Shown here one piece after another: positions 36,846 to 44,669 of a stretch of DNA of 64,000 nt. The notes below the pieces were generated by a model, which was given only the letters and a program-made list of their open reading frames with translations, did no database searches and was not told the origin of the DNA. The stretch's first letter is position 1. Each line of letters begins with the position of its first letter. Origin of the DNA: Coprobacillus cateniformis (GTDB taxonomy: Bacteria > Bacillota_I > Bacilli_A > Erysipelotrichales > Coprobacillaceae). A program made the translations under genes and the position numbers. The stretch lies in assembly GCF_009767585.1 (NCBI RefSeq), contig NZ_WSNW01000001.1:248001-312000 (forward strand). The letters run 5' to 3'.

Positions 36846-37886
36846 ATGGAACCTAAACACAAAAGAAGAGTAAGATATAGTGGGACTCATCCCAAGAAAT
36901 ATAATGAGAAATATAAAGAATTAAATCCTGATTTATATCCTGAAACCATAGAAAAAGTTATTAAAAAGGGAAGTACACCAGTAGGTATGCATCTATCTAT
37001 TATGGTTAATGAAATCTTAGAGTTTCTAGATATTCAAGAAGGTCAAATTGGATTAGATTGTACCTTAGGCTATGGAGGACATACTTTAAAGATGCTTGAA
37101 TGTTTAAATCATACTGGTCATATGTATGCTTTAGATATTGATCCTATAGAAAGCGTTAAAACAAAAGAAAGACTTTTCAATAAAGGATATGGTGAAGAAC
37201 TCCTAACAATTAAACAATGCAATTTTAAAGATATTGATTATGTTTCAAAAGAAGTTGGTTTATTTGATTTTGTATTAGCAGATTTAGGTGTTTCTTCTAT
37301 GCAGATAGATAATCCTGAGAGAGGATTTTCATATAAAAAAGAAGGTCCGTTAGATCTAAGATTAAATCCTGAAAAAGGGATTCCTGCATCACAAAAATTA
37401 CAAGAATTAAATAAAACACAATTAGAGCAACTTTTCATTGATAATTCAGATGAACCATATGCTAAAGAAATTGCTAAAAATATAGATTCATTCTTAAAAA
37501 CTGGGCGTCTGATTGAAACCACAACTGACCTATATAAAATTATTGAAAAAAGCCTTTCTTTCATTCCTGTAAACGAAAGAAAAGAGTCTATTAAAAAGTC
37601 TGCTGCAAGAGTTTTTCAAGCATTACGTATTGAGGTCAATAATGAATTTGATGTTCTTATTGAATTTATGGAAAAACTCCCCAATATTCTTAAATCAGGC
37701 GGAAGAGTTGCGATACTTACTTTTCATTCTGGAGAAGATAGAATTGTTAAAAAGGCCTTTAAAGAAATGAAGAATCTTGGTATTTATAGTGATGCTGCAA
37801 GGAATGTTATAAGACCTAGTAAAGAAGAATGTCATATGAATAGTCGTGCCAAATCAACCAAAATGAGATGGGCTATTAAAGATTAA
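36846..37886 (+). CDS. rsmH: RsmH-family 16S rRNA (C1402-N4) methyltransferase, N-terminally extended
   Basis: 346 aa. SAM motif GLDCTLGYGGHTLKMLEC, then DFVLADLGVSSMQIDNPERGFSY, GPLDLRL, SAARVFQALRIEVNNE and ILTFHSGEDRIVKKAF are RsmH/MraW hallmarks. The first ~45 residues (HKRRVRYSGTHPKKYNEKY) are a basic extension absent from standard RsmH, and no cell-division (dcw) genes are near. It may therefore be a second paralogue with the same or a shifted rRNA target. GAAAGG precedes the ATG. Confidence 0.85.
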   Translation: MEPKHKRRVRYSGTHPKKYNEKYKELNPDLYPETIEKVIKKGSTPVGMHLSIMVNEILEFLDIQEGQIGLDCTLGYGGHTLKMLECLNHTGHMYALDIDPIESVKTKERLFNKGYGEELLTIKQCNFKDIDYVSKEVGLFDFVLADLGVSSMQIDNPERGFSYKKEGPLDLRLNPEKGIPASQKLQELNKTQLEQLFIDNSDEPYAKEIAKNIDSFLKTGRLIETTTDLYKIIEKSLSFIPVNERKESIKKSAARVFQALRIEVNNEFDVLIEFMEKLPNILKSGGRVAILTFHSGEDRIVKKAFKEMKNLGIYSDAARNVIRPSKEECHMNSRAKSTKMRWAIKD

Positions 37887-37910
37887 TTAAACTATGTTAT
37901 TAGAATAAAG

Positions 37911-37950
37911 GTGGAGAAAATTAACTTTGAAGTAAAGTCCTTCTCTTTTT
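37911..37950 (+). terminator. Probable terminator after rsmH
   Basis: GGAGAA ... TTCTC with a run of T after, containing an inner ACTTTGAAGTAAAGT stem. It lies between rsmH and the CRISPR array. Confidence 0.5.
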
Positions 37951-38070
37951 GTTATTTCTTCACAAAATATAATTAAATAAATCATTAAGTTTCGAAACAT
38001 CATATGTTGGTATTAAACTATAATCTTTAATTCATCACTTGTATAGTCAGTATTTCAAAACAGCATTTAA

Positions 38071-39560
38071 ATTTACATTCCAACTATTGGTTATATTATA
38101 TACGAGACCGCTAATTTAAAGATTAGAATCAATTCATATGGATTTACATTCCAACTATTGGTTATATTATATACTAATTAACAATACCTGTAAAAGCAAG
38201 AGGAACATTCAAATTTACATTCCAACTATTGGTTAGATTATATACCACCTCCTATAGATATATGCGTGGCTTTGCGATGCAAATTTACATTCCAACTATT
38301 GGTTAGATTATATACAGAGCAAGACACAACACAATTAAACTGTTCTCTAAGATTTACATTCCAACTATTGGTTAGATTATATACAGAGAACACTTAAAAT
38401 TAGAAAACTTATCTTTATCATATTTACATTCCAACTATTGGTTAGATTATATACCAAAGCAAATGTAGGGAGCACATCATTTTATGATAAATTTACATTC
38501 CAACTATTGGTTAGATTATATACCAAGGACCAGCAAGCAAGTGCCGCAGCGACATTATTATTTACATTCCAACTATTGGTTAGATTATATACAGGGATCG
38601 CTTGTTATTCTAGGAAGCACTTTAGAAGGGATTTACATTCCAACTATTGGTTAGATTATATACCATTCAATATAGACTTTCTATCTTCATCTAAATCAAA
38701 ATTTACATTCCAACTATTGGTTAGATTATATACGATTTTACAATCTTATTTCCTAACTCACTATCTCCAGTATTTACATTCCAACTATTGGTTAGATTAT
38801 ATACCGAACCGCTAAACAAGACATGAATACCCATATTTATTTACATTCCAACTATTGGTTAGATTATATACTGGTTAAGACTTCACTTGCATTATCTTTA
38901 AAAGATGATTTACATTCCAACTATTGGTTAGATTATATACCGCACCCATAGCAAGAGTACCAAGACCCGTAAACAAATTTACATTCCAACTATTGGTTAG
39001 ATTATATACTACAACAAATTAACGAATCAAATTGTGTATAACTTATTTACATTCCAACTATTGGTTAGATTATATACTATTGTCTTTATTCTAAACAACT
39101 GTCCATTTCCTTCATTTACATTCCAACTATTGGTTAGATTATATACAGCTCCATGATATCCAATTTCAAAATCATATTCATATTTACATTCCAACTATTG
39201 GTTAGATTATATACTGGAGCGTATTTTCGATAAGTATTATTATTGTTCCAAATTTACATTCCAACTATTGGTTAGATTATATACATCACTAAGCATTAGA
39301 TTTGTACACAACTTACATAAATTTACATTCCAACTATTGGTTAGATTATATACATCGAGGAAGCACGTTCAAGCGAAGCATTAGTCCCAAATTTACATTC
39401 CAACTATTGGTTAGATTATATACTAAATAACATATCGTAATCAGCAATAACTCTAATATATTTACATTCCAACTATTGGTTAGATTATATACGTTAATAG
39501 TTCTCTTATTTATCACATCATGTCTAAATTTACATTCCAACTATTGGTTAGATTATATAC
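38071..39560 (-). CRISPR. CRISPR array: 22 repeats of 33 bp, 21 spacers
   Basis: Twenty repeats are identical; the two at 38071-38103 and 38142-38174 differ at one base (GGTTATATT for GGTTAGATT). Plus-strand repeats begin ATTTACATTCCAACTATTGG and end TTAGATTATATAC. Spacers are 34-38 bp, mostly 36-37. Read on the minus strand the repeat starts GTATATAATC and ends GGAATGTAAAT, the same end as type I-B repeats of Clostridioides, giving an ATGTAAAT crRNA handle. The degenerate repeats at the low-coordinate end mark the leader-distal side, so the array is transcribed leftward from about 39.6 kb. No cas gene is present in the window. Confidence 0.97.
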
Positions 39561-39664
39561 CCATAAATACTACACTATTTTTATATAAATTTTATATCTA
39601 ATTTTCGATTATCCGTATAACTACTGTACTTTCAAGCATTTTGAAGTATAAAAAAGCATTCATT
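39561..39664 (-). promoter_or_regulatory. Inferred CRISPR leader
   Basis: About 100 bp of AT-rich DNA lie between the last conserved repeat and the first element-like repeat at 39665. Orientation was inferred from repeat degeneracy at the other end. There is no ORF; TATAAATTTTATAT-like segments could serve a minus-strand promoter. Its outer part may have been displaced by element 2. Confidence 0.5.
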
Positions 39665-39688
39665 TTACCACGAATTTACCACGGTTGA
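39665..39688. other. Candidate left end repeat of element 2
   Basis: TTACCACGAATTTACCACGG then TTGA matches TTACCACGATTTTAACCACG then TTTGA at 43182-43206, just past the integrase stop. The pair brackets the Rep/Xis/Int genes and may be att sites or integrase arm-binding repeats. Confidence 0.5.
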
Positions 39689-39690
39689 AT

Positions 39691-39706
39691 GAGCCTTGAT
39701 ATGACT
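39691..39706. repeat. 16-bp repeat, inverted copy at 41939-41954
   Basis: GAGCCTTGATATGACT at the left end recurs exactly in inverted form (AGTCATATCAAGGCTC) between xis and int. A partial copy, GAGCCTTGTATGTG, begins at 41911. Positions fit Int/Xis arm-binding sites. Confidence 0.6.
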
Positions 39707-39723
39707 ATAAAATAACACTCAAA

Positions 39724-39748
39724 AGACATCATTACTGAAATGGTGTCT
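39724..39748. terminator. Hairpin downstream of the DUF3795 gene (A)
   Basis: AGACATCATT (39724-39733) pairs with AATGGTGTCT (39739-39748), A/T runs on both sides. Confidence 0.65.
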
Positions 39749-39754
39749 TTTTAA

Positions 39755-39784
39755 AAAGCAGTCAATCCTAAGACTAACTGCTTT
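39755..39784 (-). terminator. Hairpin downstream of the DUF3795 gene (B)
   Basis: AAAGCAGT (39755-39762) pairs with ACTGCTTT (39777-39784); on the minus strand it is followed by TTTTAA. With hairpin A it forms a tandem terminator shielding the CRISPR leader. Confidence 0.65.
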
Positions 39785-39817
39785 GTGTGTATGGATATGA
39801 AGTTGTCAAACTGGGAT

Positions 39818-40192
39818 TTATCGCACTCCTGTCAAGATAAAATTCATTAACTGCTCTACATCATCAAAATCATCATAATCTCCGTTTATGCCATCTCGAT
39901 GATACACAACTCCATTTTTCTCATTTCTCTCTAAACAATCCAAAAGCTTTTCTTCTCCATATTTTTTAGCAAATAGAGTAAATGTGTATGGTTTAATTTT
40001 TCTCAATAATCCTTTCTTGCAATTTTCTTCACACTTATAACAATGTGTCAAATCTTTTACAACCGAACATTTTTTATTTTCACAAGTATCATTACCTGGA
40101 CAACCGTTTGAGCCACAACCATTGCACTCAACATTTTCTGAACACAAACAACATGCAAGACCACATCTAGCAATTCCTAATTCTCGTTTCAT
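39818..40192 (-). CDS. DUF3795 Cys-rich protein (element 2 cargo)
   Basis: 124 aa with about 14 Cys in the first 60 residues (IARCGLACCLCSENVECNGC, CENKKCSVVKDLTHCYKCEENC), the DUF3795 pattern, probably metal-binding. The C-terminus is helical and acidic. GGAGG precedes the ATG. It lies inside element 2 and is its only cargo gene. The role is unknown. Confidence 0.85.
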   Translation of the reverse strand: MKRELGIARCGLACCLCSENVECNGCGSNGCPGNDTCENKKCSVVKDLTHCYKCEENCKKGLLRKIKPYTFTLFAKKYGEEKLLDCLERNEKNGVVYHRDGINGDYDDFDDVEQLMNFILTGVR

Positions 40193-40601
40193 AGGATACC
40201 TCCAAATTCTAATTTGTCGCTTTCTTCATATTCATATTATAACAGTTCCATATATCCGCTACAATAAAAATCAGCATACCCTTTGATATTTTTTCTACCT
40301 TGAAAAATACACACTTTTTCTTTCTTCCTCTTGATTACCCACCACAGAAAAGGAAAAGCCCTGTCAAGAGCATTGCCGCCATTGGTGGTGCTTTGCACTC
40401 TTTACTGGGCTTTTTGTTTACTGTATCTTCCATGCAAGAGGAAATCAAAGACCTCTGTTCCATTTCGCCTTTAGGCGAACGCATAGGGCGTATATGTAAC
40501 ACCGCCCTGCGCATACATGTCATAGTACCTAGAAACTGTGATAAATAAAGGAAAAAACACGATTTTTACCCCGCAAAAAAACGGGAAGTACGAAAGGAGT
40601 A
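40193..40601. other. Gene-free leader region of element 2
   Basis: No gene is supported. It holds a long AAAAGCCCTGTCA ... ACTGGGCTTTTTG terminator-like inverted repeat (about 40356-40432). GCCTTTAGGCGAACGC and CCCCGCAAAAAAACGGG hairpins follow before the rep ribosome site. Such structured leaders are common upstream of Tn916-type replication genes. Confidence 0.5.
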
Positions 40602-40689
40602 ATGCACTATAACTACACACAAAAATTTATCCGTTAAGATTGATTACATCAGCATTGTATTTGAAACCGCAACCGCAGAAGATGTCATC

Positions 40690-41700
40690 ATGCACATTTT
40701 AGGTTTACCGACTGACATTTTCAATGTCTATCCGGCAAGCGTTAAATTCAAGACTTATCAAGCACGCTGGCAGATTGGAGATATTTATGTATCAGGGGAC
40801 GCAAGAAAGACAGAGGACAACCCACAAGGGCTAGGCTGTTATCTTGTTATGACTGGCAGAGGGTGTGATGATATTTTCCGTATTCTCGACAGTAGGAATT
40901 ATACCTTTGGGGATATGTTCAAACATTGTGAGCGAAGATACGGACTGGATAATTTCCATTTCACAAGGCTTGATATTGCCATTGATGATAAGAACGAAAA
41001 GCCATTCTTTACCATAGAGCAGATAAAGAAGAAATGCGAAAAAGAGGAATTTATCTCGAATAGTGAGGGCTACCACTTTGATGAAAGCAAGTTTGACGAT
41101 TTCGACACCGCAAAGACTGTTTATATCGGTGCTGGAAAGTCGGGATTGTCCTACCGCTTTTATGACAAGGATAAAGAAGTCTGTTCAAGATATAATAAGA
41201 CGCTTGATGAAGTCGGCAGTTGGAAACGGACAGAAATGCAACTGCGTGATGATAAGGCTCATGCCTTTGCCATGACATTCAAGGACAGACCGCTGGAACT
41301 TGGGGAATTGGCTTTCGGGCTATTGGCAAACAACCTACGTTTTGTCGTAGCAAACAGAAATGAAAGTAATAAGAGCCGATGGAAAACGTGTCGATTTTGG
41401 GAACGCTTTTTAGGGGCTGTGGAAGTCTTGAAACTGCAAGTATCAAAACCATATAATTCCCTTGAAGAAACACAGCAATGGCTCACAGAGGGTGGCGTGA
41501 TTTCTGCTGTCAAAAGTTTCTATTTCTTGGAAGAACATGACGCATTAGGTGGACTTGAAAAAGTGGGAACTATGCTTGACAAGGCAAGATACAGCACTTC
41601 CCTTTCCAGTAAACTAACTGCACATTTACAGAGGATAAACCGCACCGACCTTATCCCCTATATCCAGTATGACACGAAACAAGGGAAAGGGGGTATCTGA
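40690..41700 (+). CDS. Rep_trans / MobT-like replication initiator of element 2
   Basis: 336 aa from the first ATG in this frame. It carries the Rep_trans core (IGDIYVSGDARKTEDNPQGLGCYLVMTGRGC, FHFTRLDIAIDDKNEKPF, SYRFYDKDKEV), related to Tn916 Orf20, which nicks the origin and can serve as a relaxase. Coding text continues upstream in frame (KIDYISIVFETATAEDVI) without a start, whereas a good start with AAAGGAG at 40602 is in another frame and stops after 11 codons. A one-base change near 40635 would join them, so the N-terminus may be frameshifted. It overlaps xis by one base. Confidence 0.82.
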   Translation: MHILGLPTDIFNVYPASVKFKTYQARWQIGDIYVSGDARKTEDNPQGLGCYLVMTGRGCDDIFRILDSRNYTFGDMFKHCERRYGLDNFHFTRLDIAIDDKNEKPFFTIEQIKKKCEKEEFISNSEGYHFDESKFDDFDTAKTVYIGAGKSGLSYRFYDKDKEVCSRYNKTLDEVGSWKRTEMQLRDDKAHAFAMTFKDRPLELGELAFGLLANNLRFVVANRNESNKSRWKTCRFWERFLGAVEVLKLQVSKPYNSLEETQQWLTEGGVISAVKSFYFLEEHDALGGLEKVGTMLDKARYSTSLSSKLTAHLQRINRTDLIPYIQYDTKQGKGGI

Positions 41701-41903
41701 TGAATAACAACGATATTCCCGTATGGGAAAAATACACCCTTACCATTGAAGAAGCGTCTAAGTATTTCCGTATCGGAGAAAACAAGCTAAGACGATTGGC
41801 AGAGGAAAACAAGGACGCTGGCTGGCTCATTATGAATGGCAACCGCATACAGATTAAACGCCGACAGTTTGAAAAGGTCATTGATAAATTGGACGCAATC
41901 TAA
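41700..41903 (+). CDS. xis: Tn916-type excisionase
   Basis: 67 aa: PVWEKYTLTIEEASKYFRIG, KLRRLAEENKDAGWLIMNGNR, IKRRQFEKVIDKLDAI, a close match to the Tn916 Xis pattern. It binds element ends and promotes excision by the downstream integrase. It is translationally coupled to rep (TGATG). Confidence 0.92.
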   Translation: MNNNDIPVWEKYTLTIEEASKYFRIGENKLRRLAEENKDAGWLIMNGNRIQIKRRQFEKVIDKLDAI

Positions 41904-41910
41904 TGCAAAT

Positions 41911-41954
41911 GAGCCTTGTATGTGTTATGATGAACACAAGTCATATCAAGGCTC
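41911..41954. promoter_or_regulatory. Inverted repeat between xis and int
   Basis: GAGCCTTGTATGTG (41911-41924) and CATATCAAGGCTC (41942-41954) form an imperfect inverted repeat, with the 41939-41954 part identical to the inverse of 39691-39706. It may be a binding site or an attenuator for int. Confidence 0.55.
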
Positions 41955-41981
41955 TTTCCAACAAGGAAAGGAGCAGACACC

Positions 41982-43175
41982 ATGAAAGAAAAAAGACGGG
42001 ATAGCAAAGGACGTATCCTGCATACTGGAGAGAGCCAACGAACAGACGGAAAATACTTATATAAATATGTGGACGCATTTGGAAACACAAAATATGTGTA
42101 TGCTTGGAGATTGACACCCACAGACCCGACACCAAAGGGAAAGCGGGAAAAACCCTCACTTCGAGAACTGGAACAGCAGATAAGACGGGATATTGAGGAC
42201 GGTATCGACAGCACAGGTAAGAAAATGACGCTTTGCCAACTCTACGCCAAACAGAACGCACAGAGGGCAAACGTGAAGAAAAGCACACAAAAACAGCGGG
42301 AACAACTTATGCGGTTATTAAAAGAGGACAAGTTAGGTGCTAGGAGCATTGATACGATAAAACCCTCTGACGCTAAAGAATGGGCGTTACGCATGAAAGA
42401 CAAAGGCTTTTCCTATAACACCATTAACAACCATAAACGCTCGTTAAAAGCGTCATTCTATATCGCCATACAAGACGATTGTGTAAGGAAAAACCCTTTT
42501 GATTTCAAGCTGAGTGAAGTCCTAGAAAATGATACGAAAGAGAAAGTCGCATTGACAGAGGAACAGGAACAAGCCTTACTGTCATTCATCAAAACGGACA
42601 ACGTGTATCACAAGTATTATGATGATGTGCTGATACTGTTAAAGACTGGACTTCGTATCTCGGAATTGTGCGGACTGACAGTAGCCGATATTGATTTCAA
42701 GAATGAGGTTGTGGTTATCGACCACCAGTTATTAAAAAGCAAGGAACAGGGCTATTATATTGAAACGCCTAAGACAAAGAACGGAATAAGGCAAGTTCCA
42801 TTAAGCAGAGAAACGATACAGGCATTTCAACGGGTCATAAGGAAACGCACAAAAGGGAAACTGATAGAGATAGACGGATACAAAGATTTTCTGTTCATCA
42901 ATCCGAAAGGCAATCCCAAAGTGGCGATTGATTACAACGCCTTATTTGTCCGTATGGTAAAGAAATACAACAAACACCACGAGGACAATCCCCTGCCACA
43001 TATCACACCGCATACGCTACGCCATACGTTCTGCACGAGATTGGCAGGCAGGAACATGAACCCGAAAGATTTACAGTATATCATGGGGCATTCAAACATC
43101 AGTATCACAATGAACTGGTACGCTCATGCGTCCATAGATACCGCAAAATCAGAGGTTCAGCGTCTAATCGCATAG
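41982..43175 (+). CDS. int: Tn916-family tyrosine integrase
   Basis: 397 aa. The three-stranded N-terminal arm-binding domain (EKRRDSKGRILHTGESQRTDGKYLYKYVD), core-binding domain (about 80-170) and catalytic domain are complete, with Arg in LKTGLRISELCGL, HTLRHTFCTRL and the nucleophile in ITMNWYAHAS. GGAAAGGAG precedes the ATG. It ends 6 bases before the candidate right end repeat, as in Tn916-like elements. Confidence 0.95.
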   Translation: MKEKRRDSKGRILHTGESQRTDGKYLYKYVDAFGNTKYVYAWRLTPTDPTPKGKREKPSLRELEQQIRRDIEDGIDSTGKKMTLCQLYAKQNAQRANVKKSTQKQREQLMRLLKEDKLGARSIDTIKPSDAKEWALRMKDKGFSYNTINNHKRSLKASFYIAIQDDCVRKNPFDFKLSEVLENDTKEKVALTEEQEQALLSFIKTDNVYHKYYDDVLILLKTGLRISELCGLTVADIDFKNEVVVIDHQLLKSKEQGYYIETPKTKNGIRQVPLSRETIQAFQRVIRKRTKGKLIEIDGYKDFLFINPKGNPKVAIDYNALFVRMVKKYNKHHEDNPLPHITPHTLRHTFCTRLAGRNMNPKDLQYIMGHSNISITMNWYAHASIDTAKSEVQRLIA

Positions 43176-43181
43176 AAGTAT

Positions 43182-43206
43182 TTACCACGATTTTAACCAC
43201 GTTTGA
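43182..43206. other. Candidate right end repeat of element 2
   Basis: TTACCACGATTTTAACCACG then TTTGA, partner of 39665-39688. The stop codon of the converging radical SAM gene falls within it. A hairpin (ATGCCCGTAGAGCC ... GGCTTTGCGGACAT, 43264-43302) follows, so the true element end may be as far as about 43.33 kb. Confidence 0.45.
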
Positions 43207-44669
43207 TAGAGAAAATATAAGAAGATAGACCTAGATATATGAGGTTTACCGCAAATGCAAAATGCCCGTAGAGCCCATAAAATAAGGCTTTGCGGACATT
43301 TGAGAAGATATAAAAAGATAGTCAAAAAGACATATATAATTTCAGTAAAATCATTCATTTCTTTAGAATTCATAGAGTTATAATATATTTTATACATATC
43401 GATGTTCCCATTTTCCGAATATTCTTTTCTGTGTATTATGTAATCCTCTGGCATATATAATATTCTTAAAAATTCATTATAATCTTTTCCAAATGCATGT
43501 TCAAAAAAATCTCTATTTGGTCCTACAACGCCATGAGTGGCACTTAAAACACACTGTATTCCTCTCAATAATTTTTTGTTCCAATATTTTCCTACATATT
43601 TTCTGTCTTTACAGTGTTCTCCCTCTAAAGGCATATATTTCATTGGAAAAGACCAAATTCGTGTTTTTAATCCTTGACTTTCAAAATCCTCATTTAATTC
43701 AATATTAATTCTTAATCTATAATACAATTCATATGGTGTATCTTCAAAATTAAACAAAATATAGTTTGATAGAACTTTAAAATTATATTTTGCTGCTAAC
43801 CTCTGAGCATTAATATATAATTTAACATTTTCTTTATCTGCATGATCAAAAGCAATTCTCAAAGGTCTCACTTCTAATTTTGATAGTAACTTTATCGTGT
43901 CTTCTGTAATTAGTCGTGCATCAGTACCTTGATTAAAATCAATATATCTAGTTAATTTTCTATTTTGAGAATTAACATATGATTTATTTTCCCTTCCGAA
44001 ACCTAGTTCAATCAAATCATCTACAATATCTTTCAATTTATTTGAAGCTAGTATATTATTATCCATTAACATCAAATGCCTTTTTTCACCAAATGTCTTA
44101 TTGATGCATTGAATCTGTTCTTTTATATCTATATAAGGACAATATATTGGTTCCAAAGTCTTTACTGCACAAAATTTACATTTCCTAATACATCCTTTTG
44201 TTGTAGAAGTTATATATGCATTTGTTATTTTATATTCTTTTTTTAGATATGAATTTTTTGTTATATCAATAATATCATAATCGGGAGTAATCCTATCTAC
44301 AACGATTTCATTATTCCCAAGAATACCTGGTTGGTCTAACAATCCTCTCAAAATAGTAATACCTTGCAAAGATGGTTCATTATATAAATCCTCATATAAT
44401 AGTGTTGCTAACACTCCTCCAACATAAATATTATTCCTTTGCTCGACGCTATTCATATAATATCGTATAGTTCTTATTGTTCTGTTCCAATAAAAAGTAA
44501 ATAATGTTGTAATATATATTCTATCCCATTTCATGCCTTTAAGAGACTTTTCTTCTCCTTTTACAAAAATAACTTCATCACCTAAAGCCTTATGATAAGC
44601 ACTTATTTTCATCAATCCTAGTGGGGGATATTTATTTTTATACCCTGGTTCTACTAATAAAACTTTCAT
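43182..44669 (-). CDS. Radical SAM protein with altered C-terminus
   Basis: 495 aa. The N-terminus resembles a B12-binding-type Rossmann domain (VLLVEPGYKNKYPPLGLMKISAYHKALGDEV). The radical SAM core has the Fe-S cluster motif in STTKGCIRKCKFCAV (CxxxCxxC) at about 165. The last ~55 residues (hydrophobic, then PQSLILWALRAFCICGKPH) are read from a hairpin and the element 2 end repeat, so the native C-terminus was probably replaced by the insertion. No precursor peptide or substrate gene is recognisable nearby. The substrate is unknown. Confidence 0.75.
   Translation of the reverse strand: MKVLLVEPGYKNKYPPLGLMKISAYHKALGDEVIFVKGEEKSLKGMKWDRIYITTLFTFYWNRTIRTIRYYMNSVEQRNNIYVGGVLATLLYEDLYNEPSLQGITILRGLLDQPGILGNNEIVVDRITPDYDIIDITKNSYLKKEYKITNAYITSTTKGCIRKCKFCAVKTLEPIYCPYIDIKEQIQCINKTFGEKRHLMLMDNNILASNKLKDIVDDLIELGFGRENKSYVNSQNRKLTRYIDFNQGTDARLITEDTIKLLSKLEVRPLRIAFDHADKENVKLYINAQRLAAKYNFKVLSNYILFNFEDTPYELYYRLRINIELNEDFESQGLKTRIWSFPMKYMPLEGEHCKDRKYVGKYWNKKLLRGIQCVLSATHGVVGPNRDFFEHAFGKDYNEFLRILYMPEDYIIHRKEYSENGNIDMYKIYYNSMNSKEMNDFTEIIYVFLTIFLYLLKCPQSLILWALRAFCICGKPHISRSIFLYFLYQTWLKSW

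Noticed and set aside
38438..38815. Open frame reading repeatedly FTFQLLVRLYT
   Set aside because: It is the CRISPR repeat translated, not a gene; the same applies to the minus-strand frame at 39346-39540.
35408..39825. TGCGATAAATCC shared by the right end of element 1 and (inverted) the 3' end of the DUF3795 gene
   Set aside because: The inverse copy is coding sequence and stop codon of an intact gene; only ~12 bases match, so chance is likely.
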